A stretch of DNA of 55,169 nucleotides from Streptomyces sp. NP-1717 (GTDB lineage Bacteria > Actinomycetota > Actinomycetes > Streptomycetales > Streptomycetaceae). Shown here piece after piece: positions 25,354 to 34,193 of this stretch (the first letter of the stretch is position 1; the number at the start of each line of letters is the position of its first letter). The notes beneath the pieces were generated by a model. The model did not search any database, had not been told where the DNA came from, and saw only the letters and a list, made by a program, of their open reading frames with translations. Position numbers and translations under genes: made by a program. The stretch spans positions 1 to 55,169 of the forward strand of contig NZ_JAAPBF010000029.1 of the NCBI RefSeq assembly GCF_022695985.1, given 5' to 3'.

Positions 25354-25406
25354 GAGCCACGACCGTAATCAGCGGCAGCGATCGGTGACCGCGGCCGGCG
25401 ACCTCA

Positions 25407-26789
25407 TCAGCAGCCGAGGAGCCGCTCGCCGAGGTAGCCCTGGATCTGGCTCAGCGAGACACGCTCCTGCTTCATCGTGTCGCGCTCGCGCACCGTCACC
25501 GCGTCGTCGTCGAGGGTGTCGAAGTCGACCGTGACGCAGAACGGCGTACCGATCTCGTCCTGCCGGCGGTAACGCCGGCCGATCGCGCCCGCGTCGTCGA
25601 ACTCGATGTTCCAGTTCTTCCGCAGGTCCGCCGAGAGCCCCTTCGCCTTCGGCGAGAGCTGCGGGTTGCGCGACAGCGGCAGCACCGCGACCTTGACCGG
25701 CGCCAGACGCGGGTCGAGCCGCATCACCGTGCGCTTCTCCAGCACGCCCTTCGCGTTCGGCGCCTCGTCCTCGTTGTACGCGTCGAGGAGGAAGGCCAGC
25801 ATCGCGCGGCCGACACCGGCGGCGGGCTCGATGACGTACGGCGTCCAGCGCTCACCGGCCTCCTGGTCGAAGTACGACAGGTCGTGGCCCGACGCCTTGG
25901 AGTGCGCGGTGAGGTCGAAGTCCGTGCGGTTCGCGACGCCTTCGAGCTCGCCCCACTCCGAGCCGCCGAAGCTGAAGCGGTACTCGATGTCGGCGGTGCG
26001 CTTGGAGTAGTGGGAGAGCTTCTCCTTCGGGTGCTCGAACCAGCGCATGTTCTCCTCGCGCAGGCCCAGGTCCCGGTACCAGTTCCAGCGCTGCTCCATC
26101 CAGTACTCCTGCCACGTCTCGTCCTCGCCGGGCTTGACGAAGAACTCCATCTCCATCTGCTCGAACTCGCGCGTGCGGAAGATGAAGTTGCCGGGCGTGA
26201 TCTCGTTGCGGAAGGACTTACCCATCTGCGCGATGCCGAACGGGGGCTTCTTGCGCGACGTCTGCTGCACCTGGGCGAAGTTGGTGAAGATGCCCTGGGC
26301 GGTCTCGGGGCGCAGGTACGCGACGGAGCCGGAGTCCTGCGTCGGGCCGAGGTGGGTGGACAGGAGCCCGGAGAACGACTTGGGCTCGGTGAAGGTGCCC
26401 TTGTTGCCACAGTTGGGGCAGTTGAGGTCCTTGAGCCCGTTGACCGGCGGCTTGCCGTGCTTCTCCTCGTACGCCTCCTCCAAGTGGTCGGCGCGGTAAC
26501 GCTTGTGGCAGGAGGTGCACTCGGTGAGCGGGTCGGTGAACGTGGCGACGTGACCCGAGGCCTCCCAGACCTCGGAGGCCAGGATCACCGACGAGTCGAG
26601 ACCGACAACGTCCTCGCGCGAAGTGACCATGTAACGCCACCACTGGCGCTTGATGTTCTCCTTCAGCTCGACCCCGAGCGGCCCGTAGTCCCAGGCGGCA
26701 CGCTGTCCGCCGTAGATCTCGCTGCACGGGTAGACGAAGCCACGGCGCTTGCTCAGGTTGACGATGCTGTCGATCTTGTCGGCGGCCAC
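25407..26789 (-). CDS. glyS: glycyl-tRNA synthetase
   Basis: The protein has 460 residues and is the homodimeric class II enzyme. It has the N-terminal [20 protein letters not shown], motif 1 [15 protein letters not shown], a zinc-type insertion with CTSCHKRY and CPNCGNKG, motif 2 [12 protein letters not shown] and [17 protein letters not shown], and the C-terminal anticodon-binding domain with [12 protein letters not shown]. It charges tRNA-Gly. It is divergent from znuA with 141 bp between the starts. The gene is monocistronic and ends in a hairpin. Confidence 0.97.
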   Translation of the reverse strand: MAADKIDSIVNLSKRRGFVYPCSEIYGGQRAAWDYGPLGVELKENIKRQWWRYMVTSREDVVGLDSSVILASEVWEASGHVATFTDPLTECTSCHKRYRADHLEEAYEEKHGKPPVNGLKDLNCPNCGNKGTFTEPKSFSGLLSTHLGPTQDSGSVAYLRPETAQGIFTNFAQVQQTSRKKPPFGIAQMGKSFRNEITPGNFIFRTREFEQMEMEFFVKPGEDETWQEYWMEQRWNWYRDLGLREENMRWFEHPKEKLSHYSKRTADIEYRFSFGGSEWGELEGVANRTDFDLTAHSKASGHDLSYFDQEAGERWTPYVIEPAAGVGRAMLAFLLDAYNEDEAPNAKGVLEKRTVMRLDPRLAPVKVAVLPLSRNPQLSPKAKGLSADLRKNWNIEFDDAGAIGRRYRRQDEIGTPFCVTVDFDTLDDDAVTVRERDTMKQERVSLSQIQGYLGERLLGC

Positions 26790-26894
26790 GGTGCTCTCTT
26801 CATTACGACGACGAACGGCGAATGCTTCAGATTAGCGGCGGGCGCACCCCCTGTATCAAATCGGTGTCCCGCGGTGGCCCTCACCACCCCTTGT

Positions 26895-26931
26895 TGACAA
26901 TCGTTTCCACTTTTGTTGAAAATGACTGTCA
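26895..26931 (+). promoter_or_regulatory. znuA promoter with two Zur-box-like sequences
   Basis: TGACAATCGTTTCCA (26895-26909) and TGAAAATGACTGTCA (26917-26931) both resemble the actinobacterial Zur box TGAAAATGATTTTCA. The first covers a perfect -35 TTGACA (26894-26899), the second a -10-like GAAAAT (26918-26923). The predicted transcript would begin at or next to the ATG at 26931. Confidence 0.75.
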
Positions 26932-27962
26932 TGAACGTACGACGCCTGATACCCACCGCCGCACTCGCCGGATCCGCCGCCCTCGGCCTGGTCGCGCTGT
27001 CCGCGTGCTCCCCGTCCGACGCGGCCGACGGTGGGGGCGGTGCGGGCGGCAAGGGCGACGGCAGGCTCGCGGTGATCGCGTCGTTCTACCCCATGCAGTA
27101 CCTGGCCGAGGAGATAGGCGGAACACACGTCGACGTCTCCACGCTCACCAAGCCGGGCGTCGAGCCGCACGATCTGGAGCTGGGGACCCGGCAGGCCGCC
27201 CAGCTCGGCGAGGCCGACTACATCCTCTACCTCAAGGGCCTCCAGCCCGCCGTCGACGAGGCCGTCACCGCCGCGGGTGTGAAGAACACCGTCGACGCCG
27301 CGACCCTCACCACGCTGGAGAAGCACGGCTCGGAGGTCGGCCACTCCCACGGCGACGAGCACGCCGGTGAGGAACACTCCGGCGAGGAGCACGGCGAGGA
27401 CGAGCACGCGGAGGAGGAGCACGCCCACGAGGGCGAGGCAGGCACCGACCCGCACATCTGGCTCGACCCGGTGAAGTACGCCGAGGTCGCCAAGGGCGTC
27501 GGAGCCTCGCTGGAGAAGGCGGACCCGGACAACGCCGACGCGTACCGGAAGAACACCACCGCGCTGGTCGAGCGGCTCACCACCCTCGACACCGCGTTCG
27601 AAAAGGGCCTCGCCGACACCTCCACCAAGACCTTCATCACCACCCACTCGGCCTTCGGCTATCTCGCCGAGCGCTACGGTCTCAAGCAGGAGTCCATCTC
27701 CGGCCTCTCCCCCGAGTCCGAGCCCAGCCCGGCGCGGATCAAGGAACTGCGGTCCGTCGCGACCCAGGACAAGGTCGGCACGGTCTTCTTCGAGACACTG
27801 GTCAGCGACAGGACCGCGAAGACGGTCGCCGCCGACAGCGGCCTGAAGACGGACGTCCTGGACCCCCTGGAGGGAATCACGAAGAAGTCCAAGGGCGCTG
27901 ACTACGTCGAGGTCATGGAGTCCAACCTCGCCGCGCTGGAGAAGGCCCTCGGCGCGAAGTGA
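26931..27962 (+). CDS. znuA: zinc ABC transporter substrate-binding lipoprotein
   Basis: The protein has 343 residues. It has a lipoprotein signal peptide with lipobox LSAC, then a cluster A-I metal-binding fold: VIASFYPMQYLAEEIGG, VEPHDLELGTRQ, a His/Glu-rich loop at about 138-166 (several HS/HGDEHAGEEH-type repeats) typical of zinc rather than manganese proteins, TDPHIWLDP, and THSAFGYLAERYGL. It captures Zn2+ outside and passes it to ZnuB. No ribosome site precedes the ATG, in line with a leaderless transcript. Two upstream in-frame starts (26913 TTG, 26922 ATG) exist but lie inside the promoter. Confidence 0.95.
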   Translation: MNVRRLIPTAALAGSAALGLVALSACSPSDAADGGGGAGGKGDGRLAVIASFYPMQYLAEEIGGTHVDVSTLTKPGVEPHDLELGTRQAAQLGEADYILYLKGLQPAVDEAVTAAGVKNTVDAATLTTLEKHGSEVGHSHGDEHAGEEHSGEEHGEDEHAEEEHAHEGEAGTDPHIWLDPVKYAEVAKGVGASLEKADPDNADAYRKNTTALVERLTTLDTAFEKGLADTSTKTFITTHSAFGYLAERYGLKQESISGLSPESEPSPARIKELRSVATQDKVGTVFFETLVSDRTAKTVAADSGLKTDVLDPLEGITKKSKGADYVEVMESNLAALEKALGAK

Positions 27963-27994
27963 ACCGGGCGACAGCGGCAACGGAGGTACGGAAC

Positions 27995-28843
27995 GTGGCG
28001 ACGACACACACCGGGCGGACAGAGGCGGCCGAGCGGGACGCCCCCGCGCCCGCGCCCGACACCACCGTCCTGTCGCTGCGCGGCGCCACCGCCACGCTCG
28101 GCTCCCGCCCCGTACTGCGCGGCATCGACCTCACCCTGCGGCGCGGTGAGGTCGTCGCGCTGCTCGGTGCCAACGGCTCGGGCAAGTCCACCGCCGTACG
28201 CTCCGTGATCGGCCAAGTCCCGCTCACCGGCGGCGAGGTGACCCTGTTCGGCACCCCGCTGCGGCGTTTCCGCGACTGGGCGCGCGTCGGCTACGTGCCG
28301 CAGCGCACCACGGCCGCCGGCGGCGTGCCCGCGACCGTCCGCGAGGTCGTGTCCTCGGGGCGGCTCTCCCGCTCCGGGCTGCTGAGGTGGCCCTCCAGGG
28401 CCGACCGGGCGGCCGTTCGCCGCGCCATCGAGCTGGTGGGTCTCACGGACCGCGCCAAGGACTCGGTCGAAGCCCTCTCCGGTGGTCAGCACCAGCGGGT
28501 GCTCATCGCGCGCGCCCTGGCCGCCGAACCCGAACTGCTGATCATGGACGAGCCGATGGCGGGCGTCGACCTGGCCAGCCAGGAGATACTGGCGGCCACG
28601 CTGCGTGAGCAGGTGGCGGCCGGGGCGACCGTACTGCTCGTCCTGCACGAACTGGGTCCGCTGGAGCCGCTGATCGACCGCGCGGTGGTGCTGCGCGACG
28701 GCCTTGTGACGCACGACGGGCCGCCGCCGGCGACCGTCCCGGGGCAGCACGCGCCGACCGGCCACACCCCCGAGCCCCTGACCAATCAGGGCTGTCATCC
28801 GCACGCGGCCGGCGAGCCGCTCCGTACAGGACTGCTGACCTGA
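27995..28843 (+). CDS. znuC: zinc ABC transporter ATP-binding protein
   Basis: The protein has 282 residues. It has Walker A LLGANGSGKST, signature ALSGGQHQRVLIARAL, Walker B LLIMDEPMAGVD and the H-loop LVLHELGPL. The GTG at 27995 has GGAGGT seven bases upstream, so it is preferred over the GTG at 27959 that overlaps the znuA stop, although the latter cannot be excluded. It powers zinc uptake together with ZnuA and ZnuB. The C-terminus extends about 35 residues beyond the usual end (His/Pro-rich). The next gene starts two bases after the stop. Confidence 0.94.
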   Translation: MATTHTGRTEAAERDAPAPAPDTTVLSLRGATATLGSRPVLRGIDLTLRRGEVVALLGANGSGKSTAVRSVIGQVPLTGGEVTLFGTPLRRFRDWARVGYVPQRTTAAGGVPATVREVVSSGRLSRSGLLRWPSRADRAAVRRAIELVGLTDRAKDSVEALSGGQHQRVLIARALAAEPELLIMDEPMAGVDLASQEILAATLREQVAAGATVLLVLHELGPLEPLIDRAVVLRDGLVTHDGPPPATVPGQHAPTGHTPEPLTNQGCHPHAAGEPLRTGLLT

Positions 28844-28845
28844 TC

Positions 28846-29757
28846 ATGGAAATCCTCGAGACCGCCCTCATGCAGCGGGCCCTGATCGCGGCCGTGCTGG
28901 TCGGCGTCATCGCGCCCGCCGTCGGCATCTATCTCGTCCAGCGGCGCCAGGCGCTGATGGGCGACGGCATCGGCCACGTCGCCATGACCGGTGTCGGTCT
29001 GGGCTTCCTGCTCTCCACCAGCCCCGTGTGGATGGCGACGCTCGTGGCGATCACCGGCTCCATCGCGATGGAGCTGATCCGGGCGTACGGCCGCACCCGC
29101 GGCGACATCGCGCTGGCCATGCTCTTCTACGGCGGTATGGCGGGCGGTGTGCTGCTGATCAACCTCTCGCCGACCGGCTCCAACGCCAACCTCAGCTCGT
29201 ACCTCTTCGGCTCGCTCGCCACGGTCTCCGAGGCCGATCTGGACGCGATCTGGATCCTGGCGGCCCTGGTGGTGCTGGTCACCGTGGGGCTGCGGCGGCA
29301 GCTGTTCGCCGTCAGCCAGGACGAGGAGTTCGCGCGGGTCACCGGGCTGCCGGTGCGCGCCCTCAACCTGCTCGTCGCCGTCACGGCCGCCGTGACCGTC
29401 ACCGTGGCGATGCGGGTCGTGGGCCTGCTCCTGGTCAGCGCGCTGATGGTGGTGCCCGTCGCGGCGGCGCAGCAGATCACCCGGTCCTTCGCCGTCACCT
29501 TCGTCCTGGCGGTGGTGATCGGTACGGCGGTCACGCTGGCCGGCACGGTCACCTCGTACTACCAGGACGTACCGCCCGGAGCGACAATTGTGTTGCTGGC
29601 CATCGGCGTCTTCCTCGTCCTGACGGTGCTCGCGACACCGCTCGCGAGACGGCGGGCACGGGCGTCGGGGCGGGCCGGGGACGAACGCGCCGAGGACACG
29701 GCGGACGTTCCCGCCGTTCCCGCCATGCGCGGACCGTCGGACGAGGCCACGGTCTGA
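28846..29757 (+). CDS. znuB: zinc ABC transporter permease
   Basis: The protein has 303 residues. It is an ABC-3 family permease with eight to nine membrane helices: RALIAAVLVGVIAPAVGIYLV, RRQALMGDGIGHVAMTGVG, then SSYLFGSLATVSEADLD and VVGLLLVSALMVVPVAAAQQ near the cytoplasmic coupling loop. The C-terminal ~35 residues are a charged cytoplasmic tail with no motif. The gene starts two bases after znuC and completes the znuACB transporter. Confidence 0.95.
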   Translation: MEILETALMQRALIAAVLVGVIAPAVGIYLVQRRQALMGDGIGHVAMTGVGLGFLLSTSPVWMATLVAITGSIAMELIRAYGRTRGDIALAMLFYGGMAGGVLLINLSPTGSNANLSSYLFGSLATVSEADLDAIWILAALVVLVTVGLRRQLFAVSQDEEFARVTGLPVRALNLLVAVTAAVTVTVAMRVVGLLLVSALMVVPVAAAQQITRSFAVTFVLAVVIGTAVTLAGTVTSYYQDVPPGATIVLLAIGVFLVLTVLATPLARRRARASGRAGDERAEDTADVPAVPAMRGPSDEATV

Positions 29758-29817
29758 CACGAGCTGGCAGAATGGCCCGGCAGACGAGCGATTCCGGGCA
29801 GAGTATGGGAGGCACCC

Positions 29818-30312
29818 GTGACGACAGCGCCTGGCGGTGGGGCGAGCACCGCCCCGGTACGCGGCCGATCGACCCGGCAGCGTGCCGCGGTGGCCGCCGC
29901 GCTGAACGAGGTGGACGAGTTCCGCAGCGCGCAGGAGCTTCACGACATGCTGAAGCACCGGGGCGACTCGGTGGGGCTGACGACGGTCTACCGCACGCTC
30001 CAGTCGCTGGCCGACGCGGGCGACGTCGACGTGCTGCGCACGAACGACGGGGAGTCCGTCTACCGGCGCTGCTCGACCGATGATCACCACCACCATCTGG
30101 TGTGCCGGGTGTGCGGGAAGGCCGTCGAGGTCGAGGGCCCGGCCGTGGAGCAGTGGGCCGAGACGATCGCGGCCGAGCACGGCTTCGTGGCGGTGGCCCA
30201 CACGGTGGAGGTCTTCGGCACCTGCGCGGAGTGCGCGTCGGGGAACGGCCCCGGTGCACGCCCCGGCGCGGGCGCGGGTCCCTCGGCCGGTCAGGATCCG
30301 ACGGGGCGGTGA
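29818..30312 (+). CDS. zur: zinc uptake regulator, Fur family
   Basis: The protein has 164 residues from a GTG at 29818. It has the Fur winged helix (STRQRAAVAAALNEVDEFRSAQELHDML, GLTTVYRTLQSLADAGDVDVL) and the metal-binding domain with DDHHHHLVCRVCGK and CAEC, giving the two CxxC pairs of the structural zinc site. Position after znuACB identifies it as Zur, which represses zinc uptake and often alternative ribosomal proteins when zinc is sufficient. The C-terminal ~25 residues (Gly/Ala/Pro-rich) are an extra tail. It starts 60 bp after znuB and may be co-transcribed or have its own promoter. Confidence 0.94.
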   Translation: MTTAPGGGASTAPVRGRSTRQRAAVAAALNEVDEFRSAQELHDMLKHRGDSVGLTTVYRTLQSLADAGDVDVLRTNDGESVYRRCSTDDHHHHLVCRVCGKAVEVEGPAVEQWAETIAAEHGFVAVAHTVEVFGTCAECASGNGPGARPGAGAGPSAGQDPTGR

Positions 30313-30379
30313 CGGCGCGGGACCGGCGGGCGCGGGCCGTGCGTGCGAAGCCCCGCCCCCGCCCCCCGGAGGCAAGGCC

Positions 30380-31225
30380 CTACTCGCCCTCGCCCTCGTG
30401 GTTCTTCTCGCCCGACGTGTCGGACTGGTTGGGCAGCGCCCCGCCGAAACGGCGGTCCCGGTGCGCGTACTCCAGGCAGGCCCGCCACAGATCCCGCCGG
30501 TCGAAGTCCGGCCAGAGCACGTCCTGGAAGATCATCTCGGCGTAACTGCTCTGCCAGATCAGGTAGTTGGACGTCCGCTGCTCACCGCTCGGCCGCAGGA
30601 AGAGATCCACGTCCGGCATGTCCGGGTAGTACAGGTACTTGGCGAAGGTCTTCTCGTTGACCTTCGACGGGTCGAGCTTCCCCGACGCGACGTCCTCGGC
30701 GAGCGCCCGCGCCGCGTCCGCGATCTCCGCGCGGCCACCGTAGTTGACACAGAAGTAGAGCGTCATGGCGTCGTTGTCGACGGTCTGCTCCTGCGCGACC
30801 TGGAGCTCCTGGACGACCGACTTCCACATCTTGGGCATCCGGCCGACCCAGCGGATCCGGATGCCGAGTTCGTTCATCTCGTCACGGCGGCGCCGGATGA
30901 CATCGCGGTTGAAGTTCATCAGGAAGCGCACCTCGTCGGGCGTGCGCTTCCAGTTCTCGGTGGAGAAGGCGTACAGGGAGAGGTTCTTGACGCCCATCTC
31001 CAGACAGCCCTTGAGCACGTCCAGCACGACGCCCTCGCCGACCTTGTGGCCCTCGGTGCGCGGCAGACCGCGCTCCTTGGCCCAGCGGCCGTTGCCGTCC
31101 ATGACGCACGCGACGTGCTTGGGCACCAGCTCGCCGGGGATCTTCGGCGGCACCGCACCGGAGGGGTGCGGCTCGGGGACCTTGTACTCGCGGCGGGGCC
31201 GTCCCAGGATTCCGCGTCGTGCCAT
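30380..31225 (-). CDS. uppS: isoprenyl transferase (undecaprenyl diphosphate synthase family)
   Basis: The protein has 281 residues, a cis-prenyltransferase. The catalytic Asp is in [15 protein letters not shown]. Further signatures are [46 protein letters not shown] and FQDVLWPDF. It elongates farnesyl diphosphate to the long cis-polyprenyl carrier of cell-wall synthesis. The C-terminus ([14 protein letters not shown]) is a short acidic tail. It lies 13 bp downstream of recO on the same strand, so the two are probably co-transcribed. It is convergent with zur. Confidence 0.96.
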   Translation of the reverse strand: MARRGILGRPRREYKVPEPHPSGAVPPKIPGELVPKHVACVMDGNGRWAKERGLPRTEGHKVGEGVVLDVLKGCLEMGVKNLSLYAFSTENWKRTPDEVRFLMNFNRDVIRRRRDEMNELGIRIRWVGRMPKMWKSVVQELQVAQEQTVDNDAMTLYFCVNYGGRAEIADAARALAEDVASGKLDPSKVNEKTFAKYLYYPDMPDVDLFLRPSGEQRTSNYLIWQSSYAEMIFQDVLWPDFDRRDLWRACLEYAHRDRRFGGALPNQSDTSGEKNHEGEGE

Positions 31226-31238
31226 GCGCTCGTGTCTC

Positions 31239-31988
31239 CTAATTCTTCTCTACATATCTGAGTGAGCGCAGACCGCGCTCCAGATGCCAGTGCAGATACG
31301 CGGACACCAGCCCGCTGCCCTCCCGGACATGACGAGCCTCGCACGCGTCCGCCGTCCCCCAGTCCCCGGTCAGCAGCGCGCTGAGGAGACCGACCGCCTC
31401 CGACGACGGTACGACGCTGCCCGGCACCCGGCAGTCGGCGCATATGACGCCCCCGGCCGCGACGGAGAAGAAGCGGTTCGGCCCGTCGAGCCCGCACTTC
31501 GCGCAGTCGTCGAAGCTCGGCGCGTACCCGTTCACCGCGAGGGAGCGCAGCAGGAAGGCGTCGAGGATCAGATGCGGGGCGTGCTCGCCCCGCGAGAGCG
31601 TGCGCAGTCCGCCGACGAGGAGCAGATACTGCTGGACGGCGGGCTCGCCCTCGTGGTCGGTGAACCGCTCGGCGGTCTCCAGCATGGCCGTACCGGCGGT
31701 GTAGCGGGGGTAGTCGGTGACGATGGCGCCGCCGTACGGGGCGATGGTCTCGCTCTGCGTACAGAGCGGCAGTCCGCGCCCGACGAGTTCACTGCCGCGT
31801 GAGAAGAACTGCACGTCGACATGGGAGAACGGCTCCAGCCTGGCGCCGAACTTCGACTTCGTACGGCGGACTCCGCGTGCGACGGCCCGGACGCGGCCGT
31901 GGCCCCGGGTGAGGAACGTGATGATGCGGTCCGCCTCACCCAGCTTCTGGGTGCGCAGCACGATGCCGTCGTCGCGGAACAGGCTCAT
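31239..31988 (-). CDS. recO: DNA repair protein RecO
   Basis: From the ATG at 31988 the protein has 249 residues. The N-terminal OB fold is recognisable as [21 protein letters not shown] and [21 protein letters not shown] zinc-finger region follows with CAKCG and CADC. RecO helps load RecA onto SSB-coated single strands together with RecR. The ATG three codons upstream (31997) is less like the family start. It is followed closely by uppS. Confidence 0.95.
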   Translation of the reverse strand: MSLFRDDGIVLRTQKLGEADRIITFLTRGHGRVRAVARGVRRTKSKFGARLEPFSHVDVQFFSRGSELVGRGLPLCTQSETIAPYGGAIVTDYPRYTAGTAMLETAERFTDHEGEPAVQQYLLLVGGLRTLSRGEHAPHLILDAFLLRSLAVNGYAPSFDDCAKCGLDGPNRFFSVAAGGVICADCRVPGSVVPSSEAVGLLSALLTGDWGTADACEARHVREGSGLVSAYLHWHLERGLRSLRYVEKN

Positions 31989-32001
31989 GGGGGCCATTCT
32001 C

Positions 32002-32020
32002 CCGCACCTGGCGGGTGCGG
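32002..32020. terminator. small hairpin after the response regulator gene
   Basis: CCGCACC (32002-32008) and GGTGCGG (32014-32020) with a five-base loop lie in the 66-bp gap between the response regulator stop and the recO start on the same strand. The stem is short. Confidence 0.45.
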
Positions 32021-32054
32021 ATGGCTGCCGCCCCGGATTTCGCGACGGGGCCGG

Positions 32055-32747
32055 TCAGCCCCCGTCGGGCGCCGTGACCCTGAGGTCACCGGGGGTCACC
32101 AGCCCCGACTCGTAGGCGATGATCACGAGTTGCGCCCGGTCCCGCGCGTCCAGTTTGCCCATGATGCGGCTCACATGTGTCTTGGCGGTCAGCGGACTGA
32201 GGCCGAGGGACTCCGCGATCTCGGTGTTGGTCAGGCCGCGCGCGACGAGGGCGAGCACCTGCCGTTCGCGGACCGAGAGGCAGTCGGGGCCGCGGGCCGG
32301 CGAGGTGTCCGGGACGCTGCGCGCGCTCAGCACGCGGGCGATCAGGCGGGCGGTGGGGCCCGGGGAGAGCAGGGAGTCGCCGGCCGCCACCGTCCTGATG
32401 GCGGTGAGGAGTTCGGCCGGTCTGGTGTCCTTCACGAGGAAGCCGGACGCTCCGGCGCGCAGCGCCTCCACGACGTGGTCGTCGGTGTCGTACGTGGTGA
32501 GAACCAGCACCTTGACGCCCGCGAGGTCCTCGTCGGCGGCGATCAGCCGGGTCGCCTCGATTCCGTCCATCTCGGGCATCCGGATGTCCATGACGACGAG
32601 GTCGGCCCGTGCGGAGCGGGCCAGTTCGACGGCCTCACGGCCGGTGCCGGCCTGGCCCACGACCTCCATGTCGTCGGCGGACTCGACGAGCATCGCGAAG
32701 GCCGCCCTGACGAGGCGCTGGTCGTCGGCGAGCAGGACGCGGATCAT
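32055..32747 (-). CDS. NarL/LuxR-family response regulator
   Basis: The protein has 230 residues. The receiver domain has the acidic pocket (ADD near the N-terminus), the phosphorylation site Asp54 in VVMDIRMPEMDG, the Thr in LTTYD and the Lys in FLVKD. The LuxR-type DNA-binding helix-turn-helix is at 155-215 (LSVRERQVLALVARGLTNTEIAESLGLSPLTAKTHVSRIM). Its start overlaps the stop of the histidine kinase by four bases, so they form one operon. Target genes are unknown; the MMPL transporter gene upstream of the pair may be one. Confidence 0.95.
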   Translation of the reverse strand: MIRVLLADDQRLVRAAFAMLVESADDMEVVGQAGTGREAVELARSARADLVVMDIRMPEMDGIEATRLIAADEDLAGVKVLVLTTYDTDDHVVEALRAGASGFLVKDTRPAELLTAIRTVAAGDSLLSPGPTARLIARVLSARSVPDTSPARGPDCLSVRERQVLALVARGLTNTEIAESLGLSPLTAKTHVSRIMGKLDARDRAQLVIIAYESGLVTPGDLRVTAPDGG

Positions 32748-34081
32748 ACGACCGACTCCCGCCGGCCGTCGGGACCGGCCGGGTGGCCGAGCGCCTGCCG
32801 GCCGCCCGTCCGCTCCCCGTCCGCCGGGTCACCGTCCGCCGGGTCGGCGTGCTCGCGCAGGGGCAGGACCGCCGCCACCCGGAAGCCGTCGTCGAACGGT
32901 CCGGCGTCGAGCGTGCCCCCGACGCTGCGGGCCCGCTCCCGCATGCCGACGATGCCGTAGCCGGGGTCGGCGGGCGCCCCCTTGCCGCCGGGCGCGCCCC
33001 CGTTGTCGGTCACGGTGACGTGCAGCGCCCCGGCCCGCGTCTCCACGCGCACCCGGACCCGTGGGGCGGGGCCCGCGTGCCGTACGGCGTTGGTGAGCGA
33101 TTCCTGCACGATCCGGTACGCGGCGGCCTCGGCCACCGGCGGGACGCGTACGCCCTCCGTCCGTACCGTGAGGAGGGTCTCCGCGCCCGCCGTCCGCGCG
33201 GCCTCCACGAGACCGGGCAGCGCGGACAGGTCGGGCAGGGCGCCGCCCCAGGTCCCCTCCTCGCCCTCGGCGCTCCCGGCGGCGCGCAGCACCTCCAGCG
33301 TGGTGCGCAGTTCGGAGCGGGCGCCCCGGCAGGTGTCCGCGATGCCGTCGAGCGCCTGGGAGATCGCGGCCCGGTCCAGCCGGTCGGGGGCGACGGTCAG
33401 CACGTGCGAGGCCACCGACGTCTGGACGCCGATCAGCGTGATGCTGTGGGCCAGCAGGTCGTGCAGGTCCCGGGCGATCCGCAGGCGTTCCTCGGCGACG
33501 CGCCGGGCCGCCTCCTCCTCACGGGTGCGCTCGGCGCGTTCCGCGCGTTCCACCATCGCCGCGATGTACTTGCGGTAGACGCGTACGTCCATGCCGATGA
33601 CGACGACCGCGATGATCCAGCCGGACGTGCGGAGCATCTCCAGTCCGCGGTCGGTGTTGAGGAGGAACATCACCGTGAGCGTGATGCCGACGGTGCCGAC
33701 ACCGAGCAGCGCGGCGCGCATCGGCGGACCGGTGACGGCGACGGTGTAGAGGGCGACCATCGTGGCCGGGGTGGTGGCCGCGTGCGAGTAGTCCAGCGCG
33801 TGGTAGGTGCCGACGAGGACGACCATCACCAGCAGGACGGGCACCGGGTGGCGCCGCCGCCAGACCAGAGACGTGGTGACGGCGGCGAACATCGCCCAGC
33901 CGGGGGCGTCGAGGGAGTTGCCGTCGCCGGGCACCGTCAGGGCGAGCAGGAGACCCAGCACACCGACGACTCCGGTGACCACGAGGTCCTTGCGCAGTTG
34001 GTGCGGTGCCTCCAGCGGGTCGCGGTTGAGCACCGCGAAGACACGTTCGGTGCGGGGTCCTCTACTCGGAGTGTCTGACAC
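32744..34081 (-). CDS. NarL-type sensor histidine kinase
   Basis: The protein has 445 residues. Four to five membrane helices occupy about 35-165. They are followed by a charged coiled-coil linker (ERAERAERTREEEAARRVAEE) and the HisKA_3 domain with the phosphoacceptor His207 in RIARDLHDLLAHSITL. The HATPase domain shows ESLTNAVRHAG, DNGG and GYGIVGMRERARSVGG. No large extracellular sensor domain is present, so the stimulus is probably sensed within the membrane. It is translationally coupled to the response regulator and sits 112 bp downstream of the MMPL gene, behind a hairpin. Confidence 0.94.
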   Translation of the reverse strand: MSDTPSRGPRTERVFAVLNRDPLEAPHQLRKDLVVTGVVGVLGLLLALTVPGDGNSLDAPGWAMFAAVTTSLVWRRRHPVPVLLVMVVLVGTYHALDYSHAATTPATMVALYTVAVTGPPMRAALLGVGTVGITLTVMFLLNTDRGLEMLRTSGWIIAVVVIGMDVRVYRKYIAAMVERAERAERTREEEAARRVAEERLRIARDLHDLLAHSITLIGVQTSVASHVLTVAPDRLDRAAISQALDGIADTCRGARSELRTTLEVLRAAGSAEGEEGTWGGALPDLSALPGLVEAARTAGAETLLTVRTEGVRVPPVAEAAAYRIVQESLTNAVRHAGPAPRVRVRVETRAGALHVTVTDNGGAPGGKGAPADPGYGIVGMRERARSVGGTLDAGPFDDGFRVAAVLPLREHADPADGDPADGERTGGRQALGHPAGPDGRRESVV

Positions 34082-34132
34082 GGCTCCATCCTCTCTCGTC
34101 GCGCCGCGGCACGGTATGGCCCCGCACGAAGT

Positions 34133-34182
34133 CGTCCGGTGCGTCGCGGCCCCCGTCGCCGAAGGCCGTGACGCACCGGACG
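34133..34182. terminator. hairpin terminator after the MMPL gene
   Basis: Perfect 13-bp arms CGTCCGGTGCGTC (34133-34145) and GACGCACCGGACG (34170-34182) with GGCC/GGCC pairing inside the loop. It sits between the MMPL stop (34194) and the kinase start (34081), so it separates the two transcription units. Confidence 0.75.
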
Positions 34183-34193
34183 CGCGCGGTCGT

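Noticed and set aside
26790..26894. T-box or other riboswitch upstream of glyS
   Set aside because: The leader is too short and I found no T-box motif or specifier-loop-like structure.
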